DNA of 64,000 nucleotides from AC-37 sp036389835. Lineage in GTDB: Bacteria > Actinomycetota > Thermoleophilia > Solirubrobacterales > Thermoleophilaceae. Below the pieces are notes generated by a model. The model was not told the origin of the DNA and ran no database searches. It saw only the letters and a program-made list of their open reading frames with translations. Every line of letters starts with the position of its first letter. Within the stretch, counting starts at the first letter, position 1. A program made the translations under genes and the position numbers. Shown here one piece after another: positions 1-9,125 of this stretch. The DNA is taken from contig DASVWC010000014.1 of NCBI GenBank assembly GCA_036389835.1, positions 132,277 to 196,276 of the forward strand, in the 5' to 3' direction.

Positions 1-1501
<1,501 letters not shown>

Positions 1502-1511
1502 CGCCCGGTAC

Positions 1512-2222
1512 CTACCCGAACACGCGCGCGCAAAGCTCGCGCAGCGCTGCGTAGTAGGCCTCGTCGGCCATCGGGACGTCGTCGCAGTGCACGACCTGCG
1601 CGTCCGGCAGCGCGGCCGCGGCGTCCTCGACGCCCTCCGGGGTCCACATCAGGCAGCCGCTGTGGCCCGCGAGCAGCACCTCGAGGTCCTCGCCGCTCAG
1701 CCGCGGGACGAGCTCGCCCTCGAGCGCGATGCGGGCCATGTGCTCCTGCGCGACCGCGTGCGGCACCGTCGCGATCAGGCCCTCGACCCACTCGTCGTCG
1801 AGCGTTCCCTGCGTGAGCTGGGTGAGCGCGCGGGCGAAGCTGCGGTAGTCGGTCGCGAGCAGCTGCGCGCCCGCCGTGAAGATCGCCTCGCTGAGCGCCG
1901 GCCGCTCGCCCGTCGTCGAGTAGTCCGGCGCCGGGTGGGAGACCGCGATGCCCCCGACGCGCGGGTCGCGCACCGCGAGCTCGATGCCCGCGGCCTGCGC
2001 GTGGCTGTCGCAGGCGACCACGCAGCGCTCCCAGCCGAGCTCGTCGAGCCGCGCGGCGCCGGCGGCGGCGACGCCCGCGGGCCCGCCGACCGGCTCGCCG
2101 GCCCGCGTGCCGATGCCCGGGCCGTCGAAGGTCTCCACGTCGGCCCACTCGCCCGCGAGCTTGGTGAACGGGCGCGCCTCGAAGCCCGCGAAGATCGGGA
2201 CGTAGAGGACGCGCGGGCGCAC
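1512..2222 (-). CDS. Alpha/beta-hydrolase-like protein
   Basis: A 236-residue protein that looks like a small alpha/beta hydrolase. It has an N-terminal beta strand (RVLYVPIFAG), a candidate nucleophile elbow ACDSHAQAAG around residue 70, in which Ser is flanked by Asp and His rather than in the usual GxSxG, and a late AGHSG segment. A conserved Asp/His pair near the C-terminus (VVHCDDVP) could complete a triad. The substrate cannot be inferred. It is the first gene of a likely two-gene unit with the YyaL-type protein and is divergent from the LysE-type exporter 69 bp away. It could be a non-catalytic member of the fold because the elbow is atypical. Confidence 0.7.
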   Translation of the reverse strand: MRPRVLYVPIFAGFEARPFTKLAGEWADVETFDGPGIGTRAGEPVGGPAGVAAAGAARLDELGWERCVVACDSHAQAAGIELAVRDPRVGGIAVSHPAPDYSTTGERPALSEAIFTAGAQLLATDYRSFARALTQLTQGTLDDEWVEGLIATVPHAVAQEHMARIALEGELVPRLSGEDLEVLLAGHSGCLMWTPEGVEDAAAALPDAQVVHCDDVPMADEAYYAALRELCARVFG

Positions 2223-2279
2223 GCGACGAGGCTATACGCGCTCGCGCGCCCCGCCAGGATCCCCGCCCGCGGTTCCGCA

Positions 2280-2285
2280 TAGGCT
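2280..2285 (+). promoter_or_regulatory. -10 hexamer TAGGCT, leaderless promoter of the LysE gene
   Basis: TAGGCT fits the actinobacterial TANNNT -10 pattern and ends 6 nt before the ATG at 2292. Transcription would then begin at or next to the start codon. There is no Shine-Dalgarno sequence in between. No clear -35 box was found. Confidence 0.5.
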
Positions 2286-2291
2286 TTCGCC

Positions 2292-2915
2292 ATGACCGCT
2301 CTCTTCGTCGGCTTCGGGCTCGGCTTCGCCGTGGCGGCGCAGGTCGGGCCCGTGACCCTGCTCACGGTCAGGTCCGTGATCCGGGGCGGGTTCGCCGTGG
2401 GCGTGGCGATGGGACTGGGCGTCGCGTGCATCGACGCCGCGTACGCGGCCGCCGGCGCGGCGGGCGCGGGGGCCGTGCTCGAGGTCGAGCCGCTGCGGGT
2501 CGCGTTCGGGCTGGTGGGCGCGGCGGTGATCGCGGCGATCGCGCTGAACACGCTCTGGTCGGCGTTCCGGCTGCGCATGGGCGGGGAGACCGACGACGAG
2601 GTGACGACCCCCGCGGCGGCGCTGCGCACCGCGCTGGCCGCCACCGCCTCGAACCCGCTCACGATCGTCTCGTGGGCCGCGATCTTCGCCGCCGCCTCGA
2701 CCGCGGAGCTCGCCTCCTCCGCGGGCTCGACGGCGCTGATGGTCGGGGGAGTGCTCGCGGGCAGCTTCGTGTGGATGGCCGCGCTCTCGGGCGCGCTGGC
2801 TCTCGTGCGCCGGCGGATCGGTGATCGCGGCCTGCGCATCCTCGACGCGGCGTCCGGCACCGGGCTGCTCGTCTTCGCCGGCCTGCTCGGCTGGCGCACC
2901 CTGCGCGAGGGGTAG
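2292..2915 (+). CDS. LysE/RhtB-family amino-acid exporter
   Basis: A 207-residue membrane protein with about six hydrophobic segments. The N-terminal FGLGFAVAAQVGPVTLLTVR matches the LysE/RhtB signature (GxxxAxxPGP-like, here AAQVGPV). TASNPLTIVSW near residue 115 is the second family hallmark (NPKAxL-like, with Asn-Pro kept). Members export amino acids or related small metabolites in exchange for protons, and this one's substrate is unknown. The ATG at 2292 sits 6 nt after a TAGGCT hexamer, so the mRNA is probably leaderless. A glycosyltransferase gene starts 9 nt after its stop, but that gene seems to have its own -10 element. Confidence 0.88.
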   Translation: MTALFVGFGLGFAVAAQVGPVTLLTVRSVIRGGFAVGVAMGLGVACIDAAYAAAGAAGAGAVLEVEPLRVAFGLVGAAVIAAIALNTLWSAFRLRMGGETDDEVTTPAAALRTALAATASNPLTIVSWAAIFAAASTAELASSAGSTALMVGGVLAGSFVWMAALSGALALVRRRIGDRGLRILDAASGTGLLVFAGLLGWRTLREG

Positions 2916-2918
2916 CCT
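2913..2918 (+). promoter_or_regulatory. -10 hexamer TAGCCT built on the upstream stop codon
   Basis: The TAG stop of the LysE gene (2913-2915) is also the first half of a TAGCCT hexamer, which ends 6 nt before the GTG start at 2925. This spacing is the same as at several other starts in the window and suggests a leaderless transcript for the glycosyltransferase. Confidence 0.45.
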
Positions 2919-2924
2919 CGGCGC

Positions 2925-4073
2925 GTGCCGGCGCGCCTCCAGGTCTGGACCGACGCGTTCCCCGTCGTCTCCGAGACGTTCGTGGTGGAGGAGTGCCGGC
3001 GGCTGATCGACCTGGGACACGAGCTAGAGGTGGTCGCCGGCTCGCGGCCGGAGCGGCCGGCCGCTGACGACGGGGGGATCCCCGTGCGCTACCTCGGCGA
3101 CGAGGGCGCCGCCGCGCAGGCGCGCGCGCTCGCGTCGCTCCACCCGAGCCGGTGCGCTCGCGACCTGCGGGCGCGGGCGCGCTGGCGGCGAGCCGAGACG
3201 GTGGCGCCGTTGCGGGTGCTCGCCCCTCACGTCCTGCGTCTCGCCGGCACTCCGGGTGCGCGGGTGCACGCGCACTTCGCCGCCGGGGCCGCGCTGAGCG
3301 CGATGCGGGTGGCGGCCCTCGCGGGGCGTCCGTGGAGCCTGACCGCGCACGCCTACGACGTCTTCGCCAGCCCGGCCAACCTGGCCGAGAAGCTGCGCTC
3401 GGCGGCCTTCGTCACCACCGGCTGCCGCTACAACGCCGAGCACCTGCGCGGCGTGGGGGCCGAGCGCGTCCACGAGATCGTGATGGGGGTGGATCCCGAG
3501 CGCTTCCGCCGCCGCCGGCCGCACCCCGACGACGGCGTCGTGCTCGCGGTCGGCCGGCTGGTGGAGAAGAAGGGCTTCGTGCACCTGGTGCGGGCCGCGG
3601 CAAGGCCGGAGCTGTCCGGGGCGCGGCTCGCGATCGCCGGGGAGGGGCCCCTGCGCGCCCCGCTCGCGGCGGAGATCGAGCGCCTCGGGGTGGGCGACCG
3701 CGTCACCCTCGCCGGCCGGCGCGATCACGACGAGGTGCGCGAGCTGCTAGAGAGGGCCGCCGTGCTGGCGATGCCGTCGGTGGTCGCCGCCGACGGCGAC
3801 CGCGACTCGATGCCGGTCGTCGTGAAGGAGGCGCTGGCCATGGAGGTCCCCGTCGTGGCGAGCGACGAGGTCGGCCTGCCCGAGATCGTGCGGCCGGAGT
3901 TCGGCCGGCTGGTGCCGCCGGGCGACGAGGCGGCGCTGGCGCGAGCGCTGTCTGAGCTGCTGGCGCTGCCCGTCGAGCGCCGCGCGGAGATGGGCCGGGC
4001 CGGCCGCGAGTTCGTGAAGGCGAACGCGGACTCGCGCACCGAGGCGGCCAGGCTGAGCGAGCTGCTCGGCTGA
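2925..4073 (+). CDS. Glycosyltransferase family 4 (GT-B)
   Basis: A 382-residue GT4-type glycosyltransferase. The N-terminal acceptor domain starts FPVVSETFVVEE, typical of the SETF-containing exopolysaccharide transferases. The C-terminal nucleotide-sugar domain contains GRLVEKKGFVHLVRAA near residue 207 and the E-x7-E region MPVVVKEALAMEVPVVASDEVGLPEIV near 290. It probably transfers a sugar from a nucleotide or polyprenyl-sugar donor in cell-surface glycan synthesis at the cytoplasmic membrane; donor and acceptor are unknown. GTG start at 2925. It is not in the main polysaccharide locus, and its 3' end faces the acyl-CoA synthetase gene only 11 bp away. Confidence 0.9.
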   Translation: MPARLQVWTDAFPVVSETFVVEECRRLIDLGHELEVVAGSRPERPAADDGGIPVRYLGDEGAAAQARALASLHPSRCARDLRARARWRRAETVAPLRVLAPHVLRLAGTPGARVHAHFAAGAALSAMRVAALAGRPWSLTAHAYDVFASPANLAEKLRSAAFVTTGCRYNAEHLRGVGAERVHEIVMGVDPERFRRRRPHPDDGVVLAVGRLVEKKGFVHLVRAAARPELSGARLAIAGEGPLRAPLAAEIERLGVGDRVTLAGRRDHDEVRELLERAAVLAMPSVVAADGDRDSMPVVVKEALAMEVPVVASDEVGLPEIVRPEFGRLVPPGDEAALARALSELLALPVERRAEMGRAGREFVKANADSRTEAARLSELLG

Positions 4074-4084
4074 GCCGCGCCGGC

Positions 4085-5533
4085 TCAGGCGCCGGAGCCG
4101 CCCGCGCTGCCGCCGCCCGCGTCCCCGCGCAGCTCCGCCCGCTTGATCTTGCCGCTCGCGGTCTTCGGCAGCGCGTCCGCGAACTCCACGATCCGCGGGT
4201 ACTTGTAGGGCGCGGTCTCGGCCTTCACGTGGTCCTGCAGCGCGAGGGCCAGCTCGTCGCCGGGCCGCTCGCCCTCCCGCAGCACCACGATCGCCCGCAC
4301 CACGGACCCGCGCTCGGCGTCCGGCGCCGCGACGGCCGCCGCCTCCGCCACCGCCGGGTGCGACACGAGCGCGGACTCCACCTCGAACGGCCCGATCCGG
4401 TAGCCGGAGGAGATGATCACGTCGTCGGCGCGGCCCTCGAACCAGAGGTAGCCGTCCTCGTCCTGGCGGACGCGGTCGCCGGTCCGCCACGTGCCGTCGC
4501 CGCCGTCGAGGAAGAAGGTCGGGATCGTGGCCGGGTCGGCGCACAGCTCGCCGTCGTCGATCCAGAGCCGGAAGCCCGGCAGCGGCAGCCCCATCGAGCC
4601 GGGCCGCACCGGCGGCCCGATCGGCATGCCCGTGAGGGCGCCGGTCTCGGTCTGCCCGTAGCCGTCGTGGATCTCCAGCCCGGTCGCCTCGCTCCACACG
4701 CGCACGACCTCAGGGTTGAGCGGCTCGCCGGCCGCGACGAGGTGGCGCAGGGAGTCGACCCGCCGCAGCTCGGTCCGCTTCGCCATGACGCGGTACTCGG
4801 TCGGCGCCATGCACAGCACGTTCACGCGCTCGCGCTCGAGCACCGCCAGGCGCTCGTCGGGGTCGAAGCGCGCGTCGTGGAGCAGGGCGCTGGCCCCGCG
4901 CACCCACGGCGCAATGAAGACGTTGCGAGCCGACTTCGACCAGCCGCTCGCCGCCGTGCACCAGCAGAGGTCGCCCGCCCGGGCTCCGAACCAGTGCTCG
5001 GCCTGGACCTGCTGCCCGGCGAGGTAGCGCTGACCGTGGCGGATCGCCTTGGGCTCCCCGGCCGTGCCGGAGGTGAATGTGATCAGCGCCGGGTCCTCGG
5101 GCGTCAGGTCCACGGTGGGCGCGGGGTCGGACTCGAACAGCGCGGGATCCGGGACCGTCAGGACCGCCCCGTCGAAGCCGGTCGCCGCCACCGCCTCGAG
5201 GTCGCGCTCGTCGGCGATCACGAGACGCGGCGTCACCGCGTCGATGCGCTTGCGGAGGTCGTTCGGGCGCAGCTGCTCGGTGCAGGGGAGCGCCACCGCA
5301 CCGATCCGGAAGCACGCGACCATCGCGTACACCCACTCGGGCCGGTTCCCGACCACGGTCATGACCACGTCGCCGCTCCGCACGCCGTGCCGCGCGAGCG
5401 TGCCGGCCAGGCGGGCCGAGCGGTCGGCGACCTCTCCGTGCGATATCTCACGGCGCGCGCGGTCGCGCGCGAGCGCCACCAGGGCGATGCGATCCGCCGG
5501 AGCGGCGTCGACCACGTCGCGGGCGAAGTTCAC
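4085..5533 (-). CDS. AMP-forming acyl-CoA synthetase, medium-chain (MACS)-like
   Basis: An adenylate-forming enzyme of about 482 residues that activates a carboxylic acid to its CoA thioester. ALITFTSGTAGEPKAIRH is the P-loop-like A3 motif, DGYGQTETG the A5 motif, WRTGDRVRQDEDGYLWFEGRADD the A7/A8 motifs, and PKTASGKIKR the C-terminal A10 lysine motif. WCTAASGWSKSARNVFIAPW resembles medium-chain acyl-CoA synthetases (ACSM-like). I chose the GTG at 5533 (VNFARDVVDAA) because relatives begin there; an upstream ATG at 5611 would add 26 residues without family resemblance. The substrate is not readable; medium-chain, branched or aromatic acids are all possible. Confidence 0.88.
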   Translation of the reverse strand: MNFARDVVDAAPADRIALVALARDRARREISHGEVADRSARLAGTLARHGVRSGDVVMTVVGNRPEWVYAMVACFRIGAVALPCTEQLRPNDLRKRIDAVTPRLVIADERDLEAVAATGFDGAVLTVPDPALFESDPAPTVDLTPEDPALITFTSGTAGEPKAIRHGQRYLAGQQVQAEHWFGARAGDLCWCTAASGWSKSARNVFIAPWVRGASALLHDARFDPDERLAVLERERVNVLCMAPTEYRVMAKRTELRRVDSLRHLVAAGEPLNPEVVRVWSEATGLEIHDGYGQTETGALTGMPIGPPVRPGSMGLPLPGFRLWIDDGELCADPATIPTFFLDGGDGTWRTGDRVRQDEDGYLWFEGRADDVIISSGYRIGPFEVESALVSHPAVAEAAAVAAPDAERGSVVRAIVVLREGERPGDELALALQDHVKAETAPYKYPRIVEFADALPKTASGKIKRAELRGDAGGGSAGGSGA

Positions 5534-5708
5534 CTGCGCTGCACCATGCCTGTCACGGGAGCTGATCGTATGCGGCCCTGCATGGGGTACAGCCGTTACG
5601 GCAGGCGCCATAACTTGTAACTTTCGGCTCTAGCAAGCGCTTTCCGGGTTTAGGGACTAAAGGTCGGCGGATATAAGGCCGAGTGAAAGTTCCGTTGCCA
5701 CCGTCTGC

Positions 5709-5714
5709 TACGGT
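5709..5714 (+). promoter_or_regulatory. Candidate -10 (TACGGT) for the riboswitch transcript
   Basis: TACGGT fits TANNNT and would place the transcription start near 5721, directly at the 5' strand of the riboswitch P1 stem. The rest of the 315-bp gap between 5533 and 5849 is comparatively AT-rich. It contains a second -10-like GATATAAG near 5670 and no gene that I can support. Confidence 0.4.
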
Positions 5715-5721
5715 GCCGACC

Positions 5722-5838
5722 ACGCCGAATCCGCGAATCAAGCGGAGCGGGGGAACCAGGTTGTTGGGGCGAGTCTTCTCTTCGGGGAAGAGGCGCGAGC
5801 TCTTTTAGCGCTAGCCCGTCAGCTAACTCCGCAGGCGT
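5722..5838 (+). promoter_or_regulatory. Cyclic di-AMP riboswitch (ydaO/yuaA class)
   Basis: The leader of the NlpC/P60 gene carries conserved ydaO landmarks in order: CCGAATCC, GCGGGGGAACCA, TTGGGGCGAGTC, a variable GC-rich hairpin (TCTTCTCTTCGGGGAAGA), then GCTAGCCCGTCAGCTAAC and CGCAGGCG. P1 can form from ACGCC (5722-5726) and GGCGT (5834-5838). In Actinomycetota this class is known upstream of resuscitation-promoting factors and NlpC/P60 wall hydrolases, and c-di-AMP binding usually turns expression off. The aptamer ends only 10 nt before the ATG, next to a GAAAGAGA that could be the ribosome site. There is no room for a separate terminator hairpin, so translational or overlapping control is likely (inference). 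Confidence 0.9.
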
Positions 5839-5848
5839 ACGAAAGAGA

Positions 5849-6397
5849 ATGCCGACTCGCGTACACACAACGCTGCTTGCCGCCATCCTTGCGGCCATCT
5901 GCCTCCTCCCCGGGACGGCGCTCGCCCAGAGCACGGGCGGCGCGCAGTACCAGCCCCCGGCCGGGAAGGCGAAGGTCCGCAACGGGAAGGCGATCGCCCC
6001 CGCCGACGCTCCGCCGCAGGTCAAGAAGCTGATCGCGGCGGCGAACCGGATCGTCACCAAGCCGTACAAGTACGGCGGCGGCCACGCCAAGGTGGAGGAC
6101 ACCGGCTACGACTGCTCCGGCACCGTCTCGTACGCGCTCCTCAAGTCCGGCCTGATGACCGGCACCCCGCTCGACTCCGGCAGCTTCATGGGCTGGGGCG
6201 AGGAGGGCAAGGGCAAGTGGGTCACCGTCTACGCCCACGGCGGGCACGCCTACATGGTCGTCGCCGGCCTCCGGCTCGACACCGGCTACCGCGACGCCTA
6301 CACGAAGAAGTGGGGCGGCGCCCCCGGCAGCGGCCCCCGCTGGGGCAAGCCGCGCAACCCGCAGGGCTTCACGGCCCGCCACCCCGCCGGCTTCTAG
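5849..6397 (+). CDS. Secreted NlpC/P60-like peptidoglycan hydrolase
   Basis: A 182-residue secreted protein. Residues 1-26 form a signal peptide ending LPGTALAQ. The catalytic part has a Cys in TGYDCSGTVSYAL (near 90) and a His in AHGGHAYMVVAG (near 133), the Cys-His arrangement of NlpC/P60 cysteine peptidases, which cut peptide cross-bridges in the cell wall. It is close to the minimal catalytic domain, with no wall-binding domain. The upstream c-di-AMP riboswitch fits known actinobacterial control of wall hydrolases. ATG at 5849. The next gene converges on it, and a palindromic repeat lies between. Confidence 0.88.
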   Translation: MPTRVHTTLLAAILAAICLLPGTALAQSTGGAQYQPPAGKAKVRNGKAIAPADAPPQVKKLIAAANRIVTKPYKYGGGHAKVEDTGYDCSGTVSYALLKSGLMTGTPLDSGSFMGWGEEGKGKWVTVYAHGGHAYMVVAGLRLDTGYRDAYTKKWGGAPGSGPRWGKPRNPQGFTARHPAGF

Positions 6398-6411
6398 CCC
6401 GCGGGCGGCGA

Positions 6412-6451
6412 CTGTGCAGTTGACCCCCTCATAGGGGGTGAAAACGCACAG
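6412..6451. repeat. 40-bp double-stem palindromic repeat, copy 1
   Basis: Outer arms CTGTGC (6412-6417) and GCACAG (6446-6451) enclose asymmetric loops AGTTGA and TGAAAAC and inner arms CCCCCT (6424-6429) and AGGGGG (6433-6438). It lies between the convergent 3' ends of the NlpC/P60 gene and the Dyp peroxidase gene. A copy with 38 of 40 bases identical occurs at 32674-32713, again between convergent genes. It has no U-tract but could terminate transcription from both sides, or be a dispersed structured element. Confidence 0.8.
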
Positions 6452-6478
6452 CCGCAGCGCTTGGCGCGGGAGCTGCGG

Positions 6479-7858
6479 TTAGCCCAGGCCGGCGGCGAGC
6501 GCGCGCAGCGCGCGGATCCCGGGCGCGAACAGGTACTCGCCGCCCATCGTGACGACGAACGAGCGCGCCGGGGCGAGGAAGAAGGGCGGGTCGCCCTCCA
6601 CGGTCATCTTCCCGGTGCCCGCGCTGTCGCCGACCAGGAAGTCCTTGTCGTGGCCGAGGTGGAAGATGTTGCCGTCGTTCAGCCACTGGATCTGGATCGC
6701 CTCGAACTGCCGGGAGATGCTGGCGTTGAAGCCCACGAACACGAGCCCGCGCTCGACCCCGTCGTCCTCGGCGCCGTCGGGCAGCGGCGGGCCGTACGGC
6801 ATGCCGCGCCGGACGATCCGGTGGCGGAAGGTGAGCATGCCCTCCCAGCCGAGGCTGTCGCGCGGGTTCGAGCGCCGGATGTGCGCGCCGATCGGACAGC
6901 GCCGGCCGCCGGGGTCCTCGTCGAAGTAGCGGAAGTCGTTCGCCCCGGGCTGGTCGGGGCTGAAGCCCTCGACCGGCCGGTCGGGCGAGGTCATCAGGGG
7001 CGTCCCGTTGGGCCAGCGCCCCACCACCTTCGCCCGCAGCAGCTCCTCGTCGCCGCCGGCGAACAGGCGCGCCGCGTCCCTCAGCGTTCGGCGGAACAGC
7101 GCCACGTCCTGATGGAGCTTGCGGTAGAAGACGTAGGTGCCGTTGCGACCCAGCGGGTCGGCCGGCGCGCTCGGGAGCGTGCGCTTCGGATCGTCGCGGG
7201 AGTCCTCGTCCTCGTAGCCGAGGATCAGCTCACCCGGCGCCAGCGGGCGCCAGCCGTCCTTGGTCGGCACTCCGCCGCCGGCGGCCTTGTCGTCGGTCGC
7301 CCCCTCGATCGCCGGCTGCGAGAAGCCGTCGGCGTAGCCGAAGTGCTCGCGGACCCCCGGCAGCAGCCGCGCGTGCTGCTCGTTCACGATCCGCAGCCCG
7401 GCCTGCTCGACCCCCGCGCGCAGGGGCGCCAGCTCCGAGTCGAGCAGCTCCTCGGTCAGTGCGTTGATCGTGACCATCACGTGCGCCTCGCCGGTGCCGA
7501 GCCCCGGCTCCCACCGCTCCGGCGCGCTGGGGCCGGTGTCGCCCAGCAGCGGCGCCCGCTTCGCCATGCCGTCGAGGAACTCCGCCGCGAACGTGTCCCG
7601 CACCTCCTTCGGCACGCCGAGCGCCTCGACCCCCGCCGCGGTGACGGCCAGGTTGAGGGCCGTCTCGGGCTTGTGCCCGCCCCGCCAGGGCTCGGCGGTC
7701 GTCACCCGCTCGACCAGCCCGCCGAGCCAGTCGCGCCCGCGCGCGGCGTCCGCGACGTTGACGAACACGTAGGAGGTCCGCTCGTACGAGTTCCCGTAGG
7801 CGCGCAGGATGTCGCCCTGGATGTCGGCGAGCTCGAGGACGGTCGTGGAGGCGGTCAC
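6479..7858 (-). CDS. Dyp-type heme peroxidase
   Basis: A 459-residue dye-decolourising peroxidase. Near the middle is GYADGFSQP, the distal GxxDG motif whose Asp is catalytic. Further on is IGAHIRRSNPRD, which carries the proximal heme-ligand His and the distal Arg region. The C-terminal half (FVGFNASISRQFEAIQIQW) is typical of the long actinobacterial/fungal-like group. The enzyme uses hydrogen peroxide to oxidise dyes, phenols or lignin-like compounds; its natural substrate is not evident. No Tat signal or encapsulin-targeting tail was seen, so it is probably cytoplasmic. The GTG at 7858 overlaps the preceding stop as GTGA, the last step of a three-gene coupled operon. Confidence 0.92.
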   Translation of the reverse strand: MTASTTVLELADIQGDILRAYGNSYERTSYVFVNVADAARGRDWLGGLVERVTTAEPWRGGHKPETALNLAVTAAGVEALGVPKEVRDTFAAEFLDGMAKRAPLLGDTGPSAPERWEPGLGTGEAHVMVTINALTEELLDSELAPLRAGVEQAGLRIVNEQHARLLPGVREHFGYADGFSQPAIEGATDDKAAGGGVPTKDGWRPLAPGELILGYEDEDSRDDPKRTLPSAPADPLGRNGTYVFYRKLHQDVALFRRTLRDAARLFAGGDEELLRAKVVGRWPNGTPLMTSPDRPVEGFSPDQPGANDFRYFDEDPGGRRCPIGAHIRRSNPRDSLGWEGMLTFRHRIVRRGMPYGPPLPDGAEDDGVERGLVFVGFNASISRQFEAIQIQWLNDGNIFHLGHDKDFLVGDSAGTGKMTVEGDPPFFLAPARSFVVTMGGEYLFAPGIRALRALAAGLG

Positions 7859-8388
7859 GCCAGCTCCGCCAGCACAGCGGCCTTCAAGTCGCCCGGGTCC
7901 ATGCCCTGCGTGCGCACCGCGAGGTCGATCATCCGCTCGCGCAGGTCCACGCAGCGCAGCACGTCCTGGACGGTGGCGTGGGGGTACGCCGCGACGAAGA
8001 CCCCGGTGTCGATCTGGTTGTGGACGAGGTAGCGCTTCAGCGCGGCACCCTCCGCGGGGTCCGGGCACCCGGCGCAGCGGCCCCAGATCTGGGCGGCCTC
8101 GGGAGCCAGCTCGCGGCACAGCTCGTCGAGGTGGGCGTCGCGCGAGCCATCCGAGCAGGTCGTGAACAGCAGGTAGCAGGACGAGAGCGTGTCCGCCTTC
8201 GGCTGGGCGGCCTCCCTGTGGAACTGGTCGAGGATCACCCAGCGTCCGAAGTGCACGCGCGGAAGCCGCGCCAGCGGGCTGGCGGCCTGGCTCAGCCCCT
8301 CGAGATAGGCCCGCAGCGCGCCCTCCTGACCGGGGAGGATCGGCGTGAGGACGGTCAGCGCGTAGGCCTGGCCGCTGACGTTGCTCAC
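7855..8388 (-). CDS. Dyp-operon partner protein B, unknown function
   Basis: A 177-residue soluble protein that I do not recognise as a named family. It begins VSNVSGQAYALTVLTPILPGQE, then has RVHFGRWVILDQF and LSSCYLLFTTCSDGS, and ends in a helical, Cys-containing part. The first 100 residues line up with the gene just upstream (GQA-x-A-x-TV, HF-x-RW, LF-x-S/T...DG), so the two look like paralogs. The strand-helix pattern suggests a ferredoxin-like alpha/beta fold, as in the chlorite dismutase/Dyp superfamily (inference). The GTG at 8388 overlaps the upstream stop (GTGA), and its own stop overlaps the Dyp start, so it is translationally coupled on both sides. Confidence 0.8.
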   Translation of the reverse strand: MSNVSGQAYALTVLTPILPGQEGALRAYLEGLSQAASPLARLPRVHFGRWVILDQFHREAAQPKADTLSSCYLLFTTCSDGSRDAHLDELCRELAPEAAQIWGRCAGCPDPAEGAALKRYLVHNQIDTGVFVAAYPHATVQDVLRCVDLRERMIDLAVRTQGMDPGDLKAAVLAELA

Positions 8389-8996
8389 AGGCACCCCTGC
8401 ACGTCGGTCAGCAGCGCGCGCCACGCGCTCGCGAACTCCTCGGGGTCGGCGTCCGACTTCGTCGCGAGCAGCGCCTGGACCTTCGGCTCGAGCTCGAGCG
8501 CCGCGAGCACCATCGTCGTGGTCGACTCGGGATAGGCGGAGTAGAAGTGGCTCGCCTCGATCTCGTTGCGCTTGATGTACTTCTTGAACGGCCCCGTCGG
8601 CAGCGGCTTCGGGAACCCGTACGAGGAGCCCCAGAACGCCTTCATCCCGCTCGTGAGGATGTGGGAGAACGCGTCGATGTACTCCTCCCAGCCGCCGTTG
8701 AAGTTGCTCTCGAAGAAGAGGTGCGGGTAATGCAGGCGCTCGCGCCGCTGCGGCTCGCCGTTGAACGGGATGCGCTTGACGAGCGACCAGCGGGCGAAGT
8801 GGATGAACGACAGCTTGGCGACCGTGCTCGTGCTCTTCTTGACGTGCGTGATCCAGAAGAACAGGATCGGGAGCCACAGCCGCCCCCACCACCTGACGCT
8901 GCTGAAGACCGTTATCGCGATCGCCTGGCCGTCGACGTTGCGCGAGGCGGTGCCGGTCGCGGTGACCGGCCCGGACGAGGTGGGCGAGACGCTCAA
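8385..8996 (-). CDS. Dyp-operon partner protein A, unknown function
   Basis: A 203-residue protein, first in the Dyp peroxidase operon. It contains NVDGQAIAITVFSSV, a hydrophobic stretch WWGRLWLPILFFWITHV near residues 35-51, KLSFIHFARWSLVKR and YPHLFFESNFNGGWEEYIDAF. It shares its core pattern with the following gene. I know of no assigned function. The start is uncertain: the TTG at 8996 gives the longest form but has no evident ribosome site; the conserved part begins near residue 20. The hydrophobic segment might hold it at the membrane or be a buried helix. It is divergent from the acyl-CoA dehydrogenase gene with 129 bp between. Confidence 0.75.
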   Translation of the reverse strand: MSVSPTSSGPVTATGTASRNVDGQAIAITVFSSVRWWGRLWLPILFFWITHVKKSTSTVAKLSFIHFARWSLVKRIPFNGEPQRRERLHYPHLFFESNFNGGWEEYIDAFSHILTSGMKAFWGSSYGFPKPLPTGPFKKYIKRNEIEASHFYSAYPESTTTMVLAALELEPKVQALLATKSDADPEEFASAWRALLTDVQGCL

Positions 8997-9083
8997 GTGG
9001 CGCGAAGGTACTCGTCAGCCGAGCCGGCGGTCAATCCCCCATCCCGGGTAACGCGCCGGTCCGGGCGCGCGGCAGGCCGCAGA

Positions 9084-9089
9084 TAGACT
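9084..9089 (+). promoter_or_regulatory. -10 hexamer TAGACT of the acyl-CoA dehydrogenase gene
   Basis: TAGACT fits TANNNT and its last base is the first base of the palindrome at 9089-9102, so the transcription start would lie inside the palindrome. A Shine-Dalgarno GAGGAG follows at about 9116-9121 before the ATG at 9126. Confidence 0.5.
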
Positions 9090-9102
9090 GACTCGCGAGT
9101 CA
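9089..9102. promoter_or_regulatory. Perfect 14-bp palindrome, probable repressor operator
   Basis: TGACTCGCGAGTCA is identical to its reverse complement. It sits between the divergent Dyp operon and acyl-CoA dehydrogenase gene, immediately after a -10-like TAGACT. Its position and symmetry fit a TetR-type repressor site that would block transcription of the dehydrogenase. No regulator gene is adjacent. Confidence 0.65.
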
Positions 9103-9125
9103 ACCGAAGCCGAACGAGGAGCCAG

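Noticed and set aside
5553..5741. Short minus-strand ORFs over the riboswitch region
   Set aside because: No similarity or ribosome site. The conserved structured RNA on the + strand explains the sequence.
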